A stretch of DNA of 30,776 bases, taken from AG-12 sp035531535. Lineage in GTDB: Bacteria; Chloroflexota; Dormibacteria; Aeolococcales; Bog-877. Position 1 is the first letter of the stretch. Each line of letters starts with the position of its first letter. Made by a program: the position numbers and the translations under genes. The notes under the pieces were generated by a model. The model saw nothing but the letters and a program-made list of their open reading frames with translations. It had not been told where the DNA came from and did no database searches. Shown here one piece after another: positions 30,720 to 30,776 of this stretch. Location: the NCBI GenBank assembly GCA_035531535.1, contig DATKSV010000165.1, positions 1-30,776 of the forward strand, read 5' to 3'.

Positions 30720-30776
30720 TCACGGGCCCTGCTCGTCGGCCCCTTCGGCGTCGGGGATCAGTTCGGAGCGGTTGAA
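30720..30776 (-). CDS. C-terminal end of a gene entering from the right edge (partial)
   Basis: On the minus strand the frame from the window edge reads FNRSELIPDAEGADEQGP and then stops (TGA at 30722-30720). Only 18 residues are available. The acidic polar tail and the placement 24 bp before the lipoprotein gene make a real coding end plausible, but no family can be named. Confidence 0.4.
   Translation of the reverse strand, partial: FNRSELIPDAEGADEQGP

Overview
The window comes from a very GC-rich bacterial chromosome with densely packed genes, many ATGA/TTGA/GTGA start-stop overlaps and frequent GTG/TTG starts. Gene content (bacterial-type ProS, gyrB-plsX-gyrA cluster, DUF5679 zinc ribbon, paired TrkA/RCK proteins, PucR/CdaR-type regulator) and apparently leaderless promoters suggest a terrestrial high-GC lineage in the Chloroflexota/Dormibacterota/Actinomycetota range. 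This placement is inference; there is no rRNA or other marker to settle it. No tRNA, rRNA, CRISPR array, prophage or recognisable origin was seen.

Layout. 1-5166, plus strand: the tail of a membrane protein, ATP-type PEP carboxykinase, a cysteine hydrolase, a dCMP-deaminase-like enzyme, an IS607-family remnant (serine-recombinase tnpA lacking the usual catalytic Ser, plus a 73-codon tnpB stub) whose stub is stop/start-coupled to a MoaB/Mog gene, then a HAD hydrolase. 13450-5194, minus strand: a compact run of Arg-rich protein, HAD hydrolase, proS, dinB, small unknown, NUDIX, membrane-anchored unknown, moaC and a GAF/PucR regulator. 13744-16427, plus: a metallo-beta-lactamase-fold hydrolase, a 49-residue DUF5679 protein (with a good promoter) and an M20 peptidase. 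17545-16408, minus: two overlapping RCK/TrkA-like genes, with a divergent universal stress protein (17630-18172). 24345-18175, minus: gyrB, plsX, gyrA and a DedA membrane protein. 24725-28197, plus: a UPF1-like SF1 helicase with a long Arg-rich tail, overlapping a 3-hydroxyacyl-CoA dehydrogenase. 30776-28223, minus: the tail of an unknown gene, a lipoprotein, protein-isoaspartate methyltransferase and an esterase.

Most genes are housekeeping: topology (GyrAB), translation (ProS), mutagenic repair (DinB, NUDIX), phospholipid synthesis (PlsX), molybdenum cofactor (MoaC, MoaB/Mog), gluconeogenesis (PckA) and protein repair (Pcm). I see no clearly new multi-gene system. The points most worth follow-up are: (i) a recurring TANNNT hexamer 6-7 nt before SD-less start codons, implying leaderless transcription; (ii) a 13-bp perfect inverted repeat closing a predicted three-way-junction RNA over a TTGA stop/start; (iii) a hairpin abutting the M20 start codon; (iv) the degraded IS607 element fused to a Moco gene; and (v) similar Arg-rich tails on a helicase and an unknown protein.
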